DNA of 64,000 nucleotides from Chloroflexota bacterium. Lineage in GTDB: Bacteria > Chloroflexota > Anaerolineae > Anaerolineales > UBA4823. Positions 51,785 through 60,951 of the stretch are shown here, in pieces; within the stretch, counting starts at the first letter, position 1; each line of letters starts with the position of its first letter. Under the pieces are notes generated by a model. The model saw nothing but the letters and a program-made list of their open reading frames with translations. It searched no databases and was not told the origin of the DNA. The stretch lies in contig JAKOUW010000163.1 of the NCBI GenBank assembly GCA_029782365.1, forward strand, positions 62,001 through 126,000, given 5' to 3'. The position numbers and the translations under genes are program-made.

Positions 51785-51908
51785 CTTAGCCAAAGGAGGA
51801 AACAGGATGAGCATTCGGTGGTGCCCTTAACCCATCATTCGCATTTATCTTACTCGGTTTCGAGCCCGCAAGCTACTGTCTTAAATCACCTTTGTCATGT
51901 GACATTCT

Positions 51909-52760
51909 TCACAATGGATCTGTGCTGTCATAAGGCAGCTTGAGCCAAAAAGTGCTGCCCTTTCCGAATCCACTTTCAGCGCCTAATTGACCGCCCATCA
52001 ATTCTGCCAGCATATGGGCGACATGCAACCCCAAACCCCAACCTGGAAACTCACGCACAGCCTGGTTTTCGGAACGGAAGAAAGCGCTGAACAATTTTTC
52101 TTGATCTTCCTCGCTGATGCCAATGCCGGTATCCTGCACTTCAATACATATCAATTTGTCGTCCTTGTGTGCAGACAACCTAATGGTTCCACCTTGAGGG
52201 GTATACCGGTTGGCGTTCAGCAGTAAAACACCCAGGATTTGCACGAGCCGGTTGTGATCGGTGCGGATTTCGTGTATATGATCCTCGATTTGAACCGAAA
52301 GCGTCTGCCCTTTTTCTTCAAATTTCGCGAGATGGGGTGTGGTTGCTTCTTCGAAAATTGCTTGCAGTGTTGTCCGCCTGGGCTGCAATTTCAGGCGGCC
52401 GGTTTGTAAATAAGACATATCTGCCAGATCAGCGATTAACGAGGACATGCGGTCCACATTGGAGCGCACCACATTCAAGAAATTCTTTTGCTGGTCATTC
52501 ACTGGGCCAACAATGCCCTGGCGCAGCAGGTCCGTATATCCCTTGATTGAAGTTAGTGGCAGGCGCAGCTCATGGGTGACGGTGGAGATAAATTTGGCCC
52601 GCTCCTGGTTGGAGGATTGCAAATCGGCAGCCATACCCTCGGCTGCGCTGTTGGCCCTCTCCAACACGGCCTGCGCCTCAGGAGACAGGTTCATGGCTGC
52701 CAATTCTTGCAATGCGTTTTTCAGTTGGTCAATCGTAGAAATCGAGGGTTTACTGCTCAT
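51909..52760 (-). CDS. Soluble sensor histidine kinase (HisKA, HATPase)
   Basis: A 283-residue kinase without membrane segments or a clear input domain. The phospho-acceptor is in VTHELRLPLTSIKGYTDLL, and ATP-binding segments are LLLNANRYTPQGG, DTGIGISEED and GWGLGLHVAHML. The N-terminal 45 residues are helical and may bind a partner. The ATG at 52760 has GAAGG 8 nt upstream. It is last in a six-gene minus-strand run starting at HolB. Its response regulator is not nearby. Confidence 0.92.
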   Translation of the reverse strand: MSSKPSISTIDQLKNALQELAAMNLSPEAQAVLERANSAAEGMAADLQSSNQERAKFISTVTHELRLPLTSIKGYTDLLRQGIVGPVNDQQKNFLNVVRSNVDRMSSLIADLADMSYLQTGRLKLQPRRTTLQAIFEEATTPHLAKFEEKGQTLSVQIEDHIHEIRTDHNRLVQILGVLLLNANRYTPQGGTIRLSAHKDDKLICIEVQDTGIGISEEDQEKLFSAFFRSENQAVREFPGWGLGLHVAHMLAELMGGQLGAESGFGKGSTFWLKLPYDSTDPL

Positions 52761-52777
52761 GGATAACACCTTCCGGA

Positions 52778-53452
52778 TCAATTTTTAAGACAGTTGGCCT
52801 GGCCATACGCACATAATTCGTACAATGGGCAGGCAGGGCATTTGGGGTGGCGCGCCACGCAAATCTCTCGTCCCAGGCGGATCAGGTTCAAATGAGCGTC
52901 ATAGTAAGCCGAGGGATGAAAGATCTCTTCTAGGTATATGTGCGCCTGCTCCGCGCTCATACCCTCCGGGCGCAAACCCAGCCGGCCGGTCACTCGATGC
53001 ACATGGGTATCCACCGGAAAGGCTGGCTTGCCCAGCGCGAACTGAAGGACGATCGCCGCCGTCTTGGGTCCAACACCATTAAACTTGAGCAGCCAGTGCC
53101 GGGCATCCTCTGTGCTCATCGCCTGCAAGAAGGACAGGTCCAGCGAGCCGCGTTCGGCACTGATTTGCTGCAGTACCTGTTGGAGACGCGGCCCTTTCCG
53201 GTTGGCCAGACCGGCCGGACGAATCGTTTCAATGATTTCGGCAGTTGGCGCATCACGCACTGCCTCCCAGGTGGGAAAACGCTGACGCAAAGCCTGAAAT
53301 GCCCGGTCGCGATTGTGGTCATTGGTGTTTTGGGACAAGATTGTTGAAACAAGCTCATCGATTGCTGGCAGCGGATTGCGCCAGATCGGCGCTCCATAAA
53401 ATTCAAGCAGCTTTTGATGGACGGCTTGCGCCAGTTTCCTTGAGTCTTCCAT
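52778..53452 (-). CDS. Endonuclease III-like DNA glycosylase
   Basis: A 224-residue HhH-GPD enzyme that removes oxidised pyrimidines and nicks DNA. The helix-hairpin-helix is LLKFNGVGPKTAAIVL with the catalytic Lys, and the conserved Asp lies in PVDTHVHRV. The [4Fe-4S] site is a complete Cx6Cx2Cx5C near the C-terminus. The ATG at 53452 lies 8 nt after the asparaginase stop. It could also act on thymine in T/G mismatches, as some relatives do. Confidence 0.92.
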   Translation of the reverse strand: MEDSRKLAQAVHQKLLEFYGAPIWRNPLPAIDELVSTILSQNTNDHNRDRAFQALRQRFPTWEAVRDAPTAEIIETIRPAGLANRKGPRLQQVLQQISAERGSLDLSFLQAMSTEDARHWLLKFNGVGPKTAAIVLQFALGKPAFPVDTHVHRVTGRLGLRPEGMSAEQAHIYLEEIFHPSAYYDAHLNLIRLGREICVARHPKCPACPLYELCAYGQANCLKN

Positions 53453-53460
53453 GATTAACT

Positions 53461-54552
53461 TCAAGAGCGCTGCAGTTGGAAGCAGGGGTATGCCTGGCCG
53501 ACATGAATGCGGCGGAAATTCTCCAGACGCAGATTCGGCCCATAGTCAGCCAGCATCGCCAGCTCATCCGGGTTAATCACATTCAACTGGCGCAAAATTT
53601 CGATCGCCACGAGAGGGCGCGCCGCGCCGTGCGAGTCGCCGCGCCCGCGACTGTGGCTCGCCAGATCGCCATCCGATATTTTGAAGGCGATGCCCAGCGC
53701 TGGCGACCCCTCCCCAACTGCCCCTGGCGCCACACCCATGACCTGGTATCCTTCTGCCCCACCTTTGGCGAGGACTTTGCCTTTCAAGGCGCGCATCAAT
53801 TCTGTGTCAAAGCTGTCTGGGCCGCCGACCATATCCGGGTTGGCCAGCATAGCAGATGTTATTTTTTGGCAGGCTGCCGCTCGGCTGGCTGGCAAGCTGC
53901 TGGGATCGCACAAGCGGGCTAACCCATAAGCCGCACTGCGCAGGGGGACCGCGAAGTTGGGCGCTGAACAGCCGTCTACACCGACATGAATATCTGACAG
54001 TTTGAGGCCGCACATTTCGGCAAATGTTTGCTTGATTTCGAGCTGGATTGGATGATTAACATCAATGTAAGGCAGGTTATCCAGGCTGTACGGATAACCT
54101 TTCAGGCGTGCATAGGCCACCATACCGGTGTGCTTTCCAGAACAGTTATGCCGGTTCGGTGTGGGCACTTCGCCCCTATCACGCAAAGCTTCAGCGGTTT
54201 TTTGATGCAGCGGGGGATGTACGCCGCACAACAAATCACTCTCTTTCACGCCTGCCTTATGCTGGATACTCTCGACAGTTGCTTTATGATCATCTGTGCC
54301 AGTGTGAGAAGAACAAATCAGCGCGATTTCGCGCGGCGAAAGGTGGTAAGCTTCTGCGCCGCCGTTTTCAATGAATGGCAATGCCTGAAATGGCTTGGCT
54401 GAGGAGCGTAAAAAGGTGACAACATCCGGGCTGCCGTGCCAGGCGACCAGTTGGTTTTGGGCATCCACAACCGCGATGGATCCAAAGTGAATGGATTCGA
54501 CCACTTCACCGCGGCTGAGGTTCATAACAGGTTCATACATCAATGCAGACAT
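53461..54552 (-). CDS. L-asparaginase II family protein
   Basis: A 363-residue protein of the asparaginase II family (thermolabile, Rhizobium type), which hydrolyses Asn to Asp and ammonia. Typical parts are VFLRSSAKPFQALP (here TFLRSSAKPFQALP), ICSSHTGTDDH, NCSGKHTGMVA and VGVDGCSAPNFAVPL. The ATG at 54552 begins 4 nt after the stop of the MBL gene. Earlier in-frame sequence lies within that gene. It is part of the six-gene run. Confidence 0.92.
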   Translation of the reverse strand: MSALMYEPVMNLSRGEVVESIHFGSIAVVDAQNQLVAWHGSPDVVTFLRSSAKPFQALPFIENGGAEAYHLSPREIALICSSHTGTDDHKATVESIQHKAGVKESDLLCGVHPPLHQKTAEALRDRGEVPTPNRHNCSGKHTGMVAYARLKGYPYSLDNLPYIDVNHPIQLEIKQTFAEMCGLKLSDIHVGVDGCSAPNFAVPLRSAAYGLARLCDPSSLPASRAAACQKITSAMLANPDMVGGPDSFDTELMRALKGKVLAKGGAEGYQVMGVAPGAVGEGSPALGIAFKISDGDLASHSRGRGDSHGAARPLVAIEILRQLNVINPDELAMLADYGPNLRLENFRRIHVGQAYPCFQLQRS

Positions 54553-54556
54553 GGTT

Positions 54557-55417
54557 TTACTCGGGTTGGTTGTTTGAATTATCCGCAGGCCGGTAATGGC
54601 GGGTGAAGTACTGCGACAAACCATGCCGCAGTCTTTGAGCATACTGCTCCTCCTGACTGCGGGGGTACTGCAGTTCGGCAAGCAGGGTCGGGATGATCGC
54701 TTCGGTCGCCTCAGGTGGAATATCTCGTCGGGCGATTTTGTCCAGGTTTTTTTGGATCAGGCTCAAGTGTTGCCGCTGCAGGCGCACCGCGTCTGATGGA
54801 ACAGGGCCTCCTCGCCCGCTGATAATGGTGTAATCTGGATATTCCTTGCTCAACACTTCCAACGAGACCAACCAATCAGGGATATTCGCATTTGCCAGGA
54901 AGGGCGGCTGGTCCGATAATACGGCATCACCAACGAACAAGATTTTTTCCGCCGGGATCGCCACCCAAATAGCCCCCGGGGTCGGACCAGGGTGGTTTTC
55001 CAGGTAGATATCCGGCGGACCCCAATGCAAAGCTACGCTCTGAGTAAAGGTGATGTCCGGCACAGCCCATCGTGTGCCTACCGCTTCATCGTAGGTCTCC
55101 CATTCGGAGCCGCTGTCAGCGCTCTGGCCTTTAAACACGCTCGGTCGGCTGCGAAACACCTGGGCGGTCTTTTGGTGGGCGATGATGGTGCATTCCATCA
55201 CTCGCGCCCCCAAAGTGCGATCCGGATGAGCATCCAGGTTTATCAACAAGCGGTTTGCGCTGCCGCCCAGGCCTTGCAGTGCCGACCGCCAGGCGCGCCC
55301 TTCCTCTGCACGCAGCGGGGCATCGATAAAAATTGTGCCGTGGGGCAAGATCAATCCGCCCAACGTCACGCCCGAATAGGCATTTTCATAGTAAATATTC
55401 CGACCGATTTGTTCCAT
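54557..55417 (-). CDS. MBL-fold protein with degenerate metal site
   Basis: A 286-residue protein with the metallo-beta-lactamase fold: GGLILPHGTIFIDAPL, the site-1 loop LINLDAHPDRTLG, HPGPTPGAIWVAIP and ILFVGDAVLSD. Compared with the usual HxHxDH motif, the first His is Asp and the last His is Arg, and the final His is replaced by Arg in SGRGGP. The HPGPTPG His and the bridging Asp remain. It may bind one metal, or be a non-catalytic relative. It lies 33 nt after the kinase gene and just before asparaginase. Confidence 0.86.
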   Translation of the reverse strand: MEQIGRNIYYENAYSGVTLGGLILPHGTIFIDAPLRAEEGRAWRSALQGLGGSANRLLINLDAHPDRTLGARVMECTIIAHQKTAQVFRSRPSVFKGQSADSGSEWETYDEAVGTRWAVPDITFTQSVALHWGPPDIYLENHPGPTPGAIWVAIPAEKILFVGDAVLSDQPPFLANANIPDWLVSLEVLSKEYPDYTIISGRGGPVPSDAVRLQRQHLSLIQKNLDKIARRDIPPEATEAIIPTLLAELQYPRSQEEQYAQRLRHGLSQYFTRHYRPADNSNNQPE

Positions 55418-55449
55418 AGGTTTTGTTTATTTTCGCTCCATGAGCAGGA

Positions 55450-57537
55450 TTAAGCCGTCTCGGCGAGAGGTAGGGTGAAGAAAAAACAGGCGCCGTTGTT
55501 AATCTCACTTTCCAGCCAGATGCGGCCGCCGTGCGCCTGAACAGCCAGTTTGCAATAAGCCAGGCCCAGACCCAAGCCTCTGGCCTTTGAATTCTGGTTC
55601 AAGCGGATAAATTTATTGAAAATGCGTTCATGTTCGCTTGCCGGTATGCCTGGGCCATTATCCTTCACCCAGAATTCGACAAAATCACCTGCCTGACGGC
55701 ATCCTGCTTCGATAAACGTCTCACTGGGAGTATATTTACAGGCATTTTCGATAAGGTTTGTCACTACTCGGCGGATCATTTCCGCATCGACAAAAACGTC
55801 AGGCAAAGCGGCCGGCAGATTGGTGGTGAGTGTTTGCTGTTTGCTCTCGGCCAAGGGCTGGATCAGCTCGGCTGCTTCCTGGACAATTTGAACTGCGCTG
55901 CAAGCCTGGCGGTTTGTCACCGATTGACCGGCTTCGAGGTGGTTGAAATCCAGGAGTGAATTCGTCAGGCGTTGGACACGTTCGACTGAGCGGAGAGCGA
56001 TGGTCACCAGGGAGTGCTGGCTGTTATCATCTAAAGGCAGCATACTGTCCAGCACTTCCAGGCTGGACACGACATTTGCCAGCGGCGATCGCAAATCGTG
56101 GTAGGTCATCGAGATCAAGTCATCGCGCATGGTATCCAGGTTCTTGCGCTCGGTGATATCGCGCAAAATCCATTGAATAAACTTATTGCCATCCAGCAAA
56201 ACCTCATGCACATGTGCCTCCACCGGGATCAGTCGCCCGCTGGAGGTCTGCAGACGTGACTCATAAGAAAAGGTGTTCCCGCCAGCCAGGTTTTCGAAAT
56301 TCTCTCCCAACAATCTTGCATCAACTCGGTGAACCTGGCGAACATCCATCCCGATGAGCAGATCGGGCTCGAACTCTGCCATGAGGAAAGCGCGCTGGTT
56401 TGCTTGGCCGATAGTGCCTGCCTGGTTGGTGATAAAAATCGAATCGATACTGTCGTCGAAAAGTGTGCGGTAGCTTTGATTGGCGGCTTGCAAACGTTCG
56501 AATAATTGAGCGTGGCGGACGGCTGCGCCGGCCAGGCTGCCGATGCCCGACAGCACCAATAACGCATCGGCGTCAAAAATTTTTTCGGATGGATTGATCG
56601 CTTCCAGCACGCCGATGACGATGCCGCGATAACTCAATGGAGCGCAGGCGACTGCCCTGGCCGATAGGCCAGTGCGCTGGTTCGTTTCGCTGTCAAAGCG
56701 TGGGTCTTGTCCGACATCATTGATCACAACTCCAGAGCCTTCGCGGGCTACCCAACCTGCGACTCCGCGATCTTTTGGGATGCGAATGCCGATGGGGTTC
56801 TCGTTCGCCCAACCGATGGCCGCATGCACCAGGAGATCACCACTGGCCGGTTCGATCAATGCCAGCGAGACAGCCGGCGCTGAAAGCGCCTGGCTGGTTT
56901 GCTGCATGATGCGATGCAGTACATCGTCAACCTCCAGGCTGCCAGTAATAATCCCCGCGATTTCGGCCAGGGCGGTCATTATACGAGCCTGCCGGCGGCT
57001 TTCAGCATACAGGCGGGCGTTGAGCACGGCGATCCCTGATTGGTCTGCGATGGCCTGGAATAAGTGAAGATGCTCCTCGGTAAAAAATACGGCGCTGTAG
57101 TGCACCAGCGTCAGGACGCCAACCAACCGCTCTGAAACCATCAAGGGAGCGCTGAGCGCCGAACGGGCGGTTGGCTTTTCCTGATCCTCATAATGGCGCG
57201 CCATCCAGCGCTCATCCTGGCTGGTATCTTTGATCAATACGGCTTCCTTGTGGCGCAAAACCCAGCCCGCCAAACCGCGATCAAGCGTGATTTTTAGCTG
57301 CTGGGTGGTGTCTTTGAGCACGATGTCACCATTAATAATGGCGGATTCCACCGCTTTCCCATTGTCATCAACTACGATAATGCTGCCGCTCAATGCGCCG
57401 ACATAGCGCATGGACAAGAACAAGACGCGTTCCAGAACCGTCCGCAGATCAATGGCGGAGGTTAACTCACGGCTGATATGGTACAGCAAATCCAGCGATG
57501 TGCGCGATGTTTCATTCTCCATAGCTGGTGGTATCAT
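55450..57537 (-). CDS. GAF-GAF-PAS hybrid sensor histidine kinase
   Basis: A 695-residue soluble kinase. Two GAF domains (about 12-160 and 190-340), a PAS domain (about 350-470), HisKA with MTYHDLRSPLANVVSSLEVL, and HATPase segments (LIENACKYTPS, DNGPGIPASE, GLGLAYCKLAV) are present. The phospho-acceptor His is followed by Asp, as in many bacterial kinases. The ATG at 57537 with AGGA 8 nt upstream is the best start; the next Met is five codons later. It follows holB by 90 nt and precedes the MBL gene. Confidence 0.92.
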   Translation of the reverse strand: MIPPAMENETSRTSLDLLYHISRELTSAIDLRTVLERVLFLSMRYVGALSGSIIVVDDNGKAVESAIINGDIVLKDTTQQLKITLDRGLAGWVLRHKEAVLIKDTSQDERWMARHYEDQEKPTARSALSAPLMVSERLVGVLTLVHYSAVFFTEEHLHLFQAIADQSGIAVLNARLYAESRRQARIMTALAEIAGIITGSLEVDDVLHRIMQQTSQALSAPAVSLALIEPASGDLLVHAAIGWANENPIGIRIPKDRGVAGWVAREGSGVVINDVGQDPRFDSETNQRTGLSARAVACAPLSYRGIVIGVLEAINPSEKIFDADALLVLSGIGSLAGAAVRHAQLFERLQAANQSYRTLFDDSIDSIFITNQAGTIGQANQRAFLMAEFEPDLLIGMDVRQVHRVDARLLGENFENLAGGNTFSYESRLQTSSGRLIPVEAHVHEVLLDGNKFIQWILRDITERKNLDTMRDDLISMTYHDLRSPLANVVSSLEVLDSMLPLDDNSQHSLVTIALRSVERVQRLTNSLLDFNHLEAGQSVTNRQACSAVQIVQEAAELIQPLAESKQQTLTTNLPAALPDVFVDAEMIRRVVTNLIENACKYTPSETFIEAGCRQAGDFVEFWVKDNGPGIPASEHERIFNKFIRLNQNSKARGLGLGLAYCKLAVQAHGGRIWLESEINNGACFFFTLPLAETA

Positions 57538-57627
57538 TTGGTCAATCCTGTGGAGTTGAGAAGGCCTCTCGAAATCGGAAGACAAGCGAACATTTGCAGC
57601 GGGCCGGGCTTCCAGTATAGCATAAAT

Positions 57628-58632
57628 TTATTTACCCGCATGCAGGCGCGGTAGATCGAGCAGTAAGATTTCAAAGGTCAGGCGGGCGTTCACGTTTCGT
57701 CGCAGACGGTTCATGCTGTTTTCGAGCGCCCGAATGGCCTGGTGAGCTGCCTGGCGGTTGACCTGCCTGGCAAGCGCTTCAATTTCCACATTCCATTGCA
57801 GGTTCGTTATTGGCGCTTCTGAACCACAGCAGCACAGCAGAATATCATGCCAGAAAGATATCCAGACGATGAGTATATTCAGCAAAGTCTCCTTCTCGGC
57901 GTCTTTGGTTTGCGTAATGGCATAGGTAAATCGCTCGACACGATTCGCGCCAATCATTCGCCAGATATCCTCAATCCATCCTTCTCGCTGGTCGAGCAGC
58001 TCCTGGTTTTCATGGAGCGCCATGGCATACCCGGGTCGCCCGCTGGAAATATGCGCCAGTTGTAACGCTCTCTCCGCCGAGATAGATTTGAATTCGATTA
58101 ATTTCTTCCCCAGTTCTTCCACGCCAACTGGCCTCAGGCGGATGATCTCACACCGTGAAACTATGGTTGGCTTTAGACTTTCAGCGCTTTCGGCGGTTAT
58201 GATCAGAATAGCCTGCGGCGAAGGCTCCTCCAGTGTTTTTAGCAAGGCATTTTGGGCGTTGTCATTGGCTTCTTCGAAACGCAGCAGCAAACCCAGCCGG
58301 AAACGGGCTTCGTACGGCGTCAGGGATAAAGTGTGCTGGAGTTCGCGGATCCGTTCAACCTTGAGGATCGCTCCGGGGGCTTCGGCCTGCACCACACTCA
58401 AATCTGGATGCTGCATCCGTTCAAGGCGCTGACAGGCGCTGCAAACCAGGCAGGGCTGGCCTGGGGTTGGAGGATGGGTGCAGGCCAGCGCTTGCGCCAT
58501 GCGGACAGCCAGCGTGCGCCGTCCGACACCTTTGGGGCCGGTGATCAGGTATGCATGGCGCAAATTGCCCAGCAGGATATGTTCCGACAGCAGATCAACT
58601 GCCCACTGGTGACCGATCATGTTCCAATTCAT
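57628..58632 (-). CDS. holB: DNA polymerase III subunit delta prime
   Basis: A 334-residue clamp-loader subunit. It has the AAA+ Walker A-like loop GPKGVGRRTLAV, the zinc-binding Cys set (CLVCSACQRL), DNAQNALLKTLEEP and the sensor-1 region SRCEIIRL. The Walker A Lys is replaced by Arg, as expected for delta prime, which does not hydrolyse ATP. A TAGAAT -10 box 7 nt upstream and no ribosome site suggest a leaderless start. Confidence 0.94.
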   Translation of the reverse strand: MNWNMIGHQWAVDLLSEHILLGNLRHAYLITGPKGVGRRTLAVRMAQALACTHPPTPGQPCLVCSACQRLERMQHPDLSVVQAEAPGAILKVERIRELQHTLSLTPYEARFRLGLLLRFEEANDNAQNALLKTLEEPSPQAILIITAESAESLKPTIVSRCEIIRLRPVGVEELGKKLIEFKSISAERALQLAHISSGRPGYAMALHENQELLDQREGWIEDIWRMIGANRVERFTYAITQTKDAEKETLLNILIVWISFWHDILLCCCGSEAPITNLQWNVEIEALARQVNRQAAHQAIRALENSMNRLRRNVNARLTFEILLLDLPRLHAGK

Positions 58633-58639
58633 AGGCTTG

Positions 58640-58645
58640 ATTCTA
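58640..58645 (-). promoter_or_regulatory. -10 box placed for leaderless transcription of holB
   Basis: TAGAAT on the minus strand, 7 nt before the ATG at 58632. Confidence 0.5.
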
Positions 58646-58681
58646 CCGTATCCTGGCGGGAAATTCCAACCTCAACTATGA

Positions 58682-58687
58682 TAGAAT
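58682..58687 (+). promoter_or_regulatory. -10 box of the helicase gene
   Basis: TAGAAT, 9 nt before the ATG at 58697. TATGAT at 58677-58682 is an alternative. No ribosome site is visible. Confidence 0.4.
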
Positions 58688-58696
58688 GATGCCGGT

Positions 58697-60931
58697 ATGG
58701 ACCTGTTAAACGGTATGAATCCCCAACAAAAGCAGGCTGTGACTGCCGGCCTGGGGCCGATCCTGGTGATTGCCGGGCCAGGTTCGGGAAAAACTCGCGT
58801 TCTCACCCACCGAATTTCATACCTGTTGAGCTATATGGGTGTCCGCCCATACAACATGCTGGCTGTTACGTTTACCAACAAAGCGGCGAAAGAAATGGAA
58901 AACCGCGTGGCGAACCTTTTGGGCTATGGTGACGAAGGTGATCACAGCCGGGCTCCGAATATGCCGCAGGTGGGAACCTTTCACTCGGTATGCGCGCGCT
59001 TGCTGCGCAGAGAAGCGGAACACCTGCCGTTCAATGCGAATTTTGTCATTTTTGATGCGGACGACCAGGTCTCCGTGGTTAAGCAAGCGCTGGGGGAGTT
59101 AAACCTCGATGAAAAACGTTTCCGCGCCCAAGGTGTTCACGCTTCGATCTCAAACGCCAAAAACGAATTGCTATTGCCGGAAACATACCCGGTGCAGAAT
59201 TATCGGGATGATGTTGTCAAGAAGGTTTATAAACGCTATCAAGAGCTTCTATTGACCAGCAATGCCGTCGATTTCGATGACCTGTTATTGTGGACGGCAG
59301 TCTTGCTTGAGCAAAACACTGCTGTGCGCGAACGCTATGCGCGGCGTTTTGAGCATGTCTTGGTGGATGAATTCCAGGATACCAATCAGGCACAGTATGT
59401 TTTGCTGAAGCACCTGGCGTCTTTCCATCGCAATATCTACGTCGTCGGAGATCCAGACCAATCAATCTACGCCTGGCGCGGCGCTGATTACCGCAACTTG
59501 CTGCGTTTCGAGGAAGATTACACAGATGCTCAGGTGATCCTCCTCGAACAAAATTACCGGTCAACCCAGATGATCCTGGATGTGGCAACTGCAATCATCG
59601 ATCGCAACCCACACCGCAAAGCCAGGCGCCTGTTCACCGATCGCGGCACTGGGCGAAAAGTGGTTTTATACCAGGCATATGATGACCGCGCAGAGGCCAC
59701 CTATGTGGTTGAGACGATCGCAAAATTGGTGGCTGGGGGCAATCAGCCGGGTGATTTTGCTGTGATGTATCGCACCAACGCCCAATCCCGCTTGATTGAA
59801 GAAGCTTTTTTACGCCATAATTTGCCCTACAAACTGGTAGGTGCGCAGCGTTTCTATGGTCGTAGAGAAGTGAAGGATGTGATCGCTTACTTGCGCCTGG
59901 TGCATAATCCCAGCGATGAAATCAGCCTTAATCGGGTGATCAATGTGCCGACGCGCGGTATCGGAGATAAATCCATGGCGTCTCTGCGCCAGTTGGCTGC
60001 CAAAGCTCACCTGGCAGCAGGCGATTTCTTGCTGGCGCTGCCTGCTATGGATGACAGTCAGCTACAGTCGGCGCTGACCGCCCGCGCGATCAGCGCGATG
60101 AAGAAATTTGTGCTGGAGCTTCGCAAATGGCGCAGCCTGGCAGAAAAGGCCAACCCGGCCGATGTGATGGACAGCATCCTGGAAGCGGTGGAGTACCGCA
60201 CCTTCATCGATGATGGGACGGATGAAGGCCAGGATCGCTGGGACAACGTCATGGAACTGCGCAGGCTGGCCATCGAGTACGAGGGACGCACCCTTCCGGA
60301 ATTTCTGGAAGAGATCGCGTTGGTCTCAGACCAGGATACAATCCAGGGCAGCAGTAATGTGCCAACCCTGTTAACTCTGCACGCCGCCAAGGGACTGGAA
60401 TTTCCAGTGGTGTTTATCACCGGCCTGGCAGATGGCACCTTGCCGCATATGCGCTCTTTTGAAGACCCTGACAGCATGGAGGAAGAACGCCGCCTGATGT
60501 ACGTGGGAATCACCCGCGCCATGGACCGCCTGTATTTAACCTGCCCGCAGACCCGCAGCACCTACGGTTACGCTGAGCCGTGCGATCCATCCCGCTTTTT
60601 AGAAAATATTCCCAATCAATTAATAGATGTGTCTTACAGTTCGCCACAAAATGTCAGCCGGCCGGGATCTGGCGGCGCTTTTTCATCCACTGCTCGCCCG
60701 GCAGCGCCGACCTGGCAGAGCGCGCGCAATGGTACTGCACCCGCCCAAGCCAATGCGCCAAAATCAATCCAGTTCCCGGCAGGTTCCAAGGTGGTTCACC
60801 CTGTGTGGGGCGATGGCATGGTGCTGAACAGCCGGATTATGGATGATGATGAGACGCTGGATATTTTCTTCGAAAACGTCGGTTTGAAGAGAGTGGCTGC
60901 TTCCCTGGCCCATTTGAAGCATAAAACATAA
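58697..60931 (+). CDS. UvrD/PcrA family DNA helicase
   Basis: A 744-residue superfamily 1 helicase that unwinds DNA 3' to 5' in repair. It begins LNGMNPQQKQAV, has Walker A AGPGSGKTRVL, motif Ia AVTFTNKAAKEM, motif II VDEFQDTN, motif III VGDPDQSIYAWRGAD and motif VI YVGITRAMDRL. After a spacer rich in Pro, Ala and Ser, the C-terminal tail (GSKVVHPVWGDGMV) is the PcrA-type RNA-polymerase-binding domain. It is followed by tsaE, which has its own -10 box. Confidence 0.95.
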   Translation: MDLLNGMNPQQKQAVTAGLGPILVIAGPGSGKTRVLTHRISYLLSYMGVRPYNMLAVTFTNKAAKEMENRVANLLGYGDEGDHSRAPNMPQVGTFHSVCARLLRREAEHLPFNANFVIFDADDQVSVVKQALGELNLDEKRFRAQGVHASISNAKNELLLPETYPVQNYRDDVVKKVYKRYQELLLTSNAVDFDDLLLWTAVLLEQNTAVRERYARRFEHVLVDEFQDTNQAQYVLLKHLASFHRNIYVVGDPDQSIYAWRGADYRNLLRFEEDYTDAQVILLEQNYRSTQMILDVATAIIDRNPHRKARRLFTDRGTGRKVVLYQAYDDRAEATYVVETIAKLVAGGNQPGDFAVMYRTNAQSRLIEEAFLRHNLPYKLVGAQRFYGRREVKDVIAYLRLVHNPSDEISLNRVINVPTRGIGDKSMASLRQLAAKAHLAAGDFLLALPAMDDSQLQSALTARAISAMKKFVLELRKWRSLAEKANPADVMDSILEAVEYRTFIDDGTDEGQDRWDNVMELRRLAIEYEGRTLPEFLEEIALVSDQDTIQGSSNVPTLLTLHAAKGLEFPVVFITGLADGTLPHMRSFEDPDSMEEERRLMYVGITRAMDRLYLTCPQTRSTYGYAEPCDPSRFLENIPNQLIDVSYSSPQNVSRPGSGGAFSSTARPAAPTWQSARNGTAPAQANAPKSIQFPAGSKVVHPVWGDGMVLNSRIMDDDETLDIFFENVGLKRVAASLAHLKHKT

Positions 60932-60939
60932 TCCGCGTT

Positions 60940-60945
60940 TATAAT
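60940..60945 (+). promoter_or_regulatory. -10 box placed for leaderless transcription of tsaE
   Basis: TATAAT, 6 nt before the ATG at 60952; no ribosome site. Confidence 0.65.
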
Positions 60946-60951
60946 CTAATT

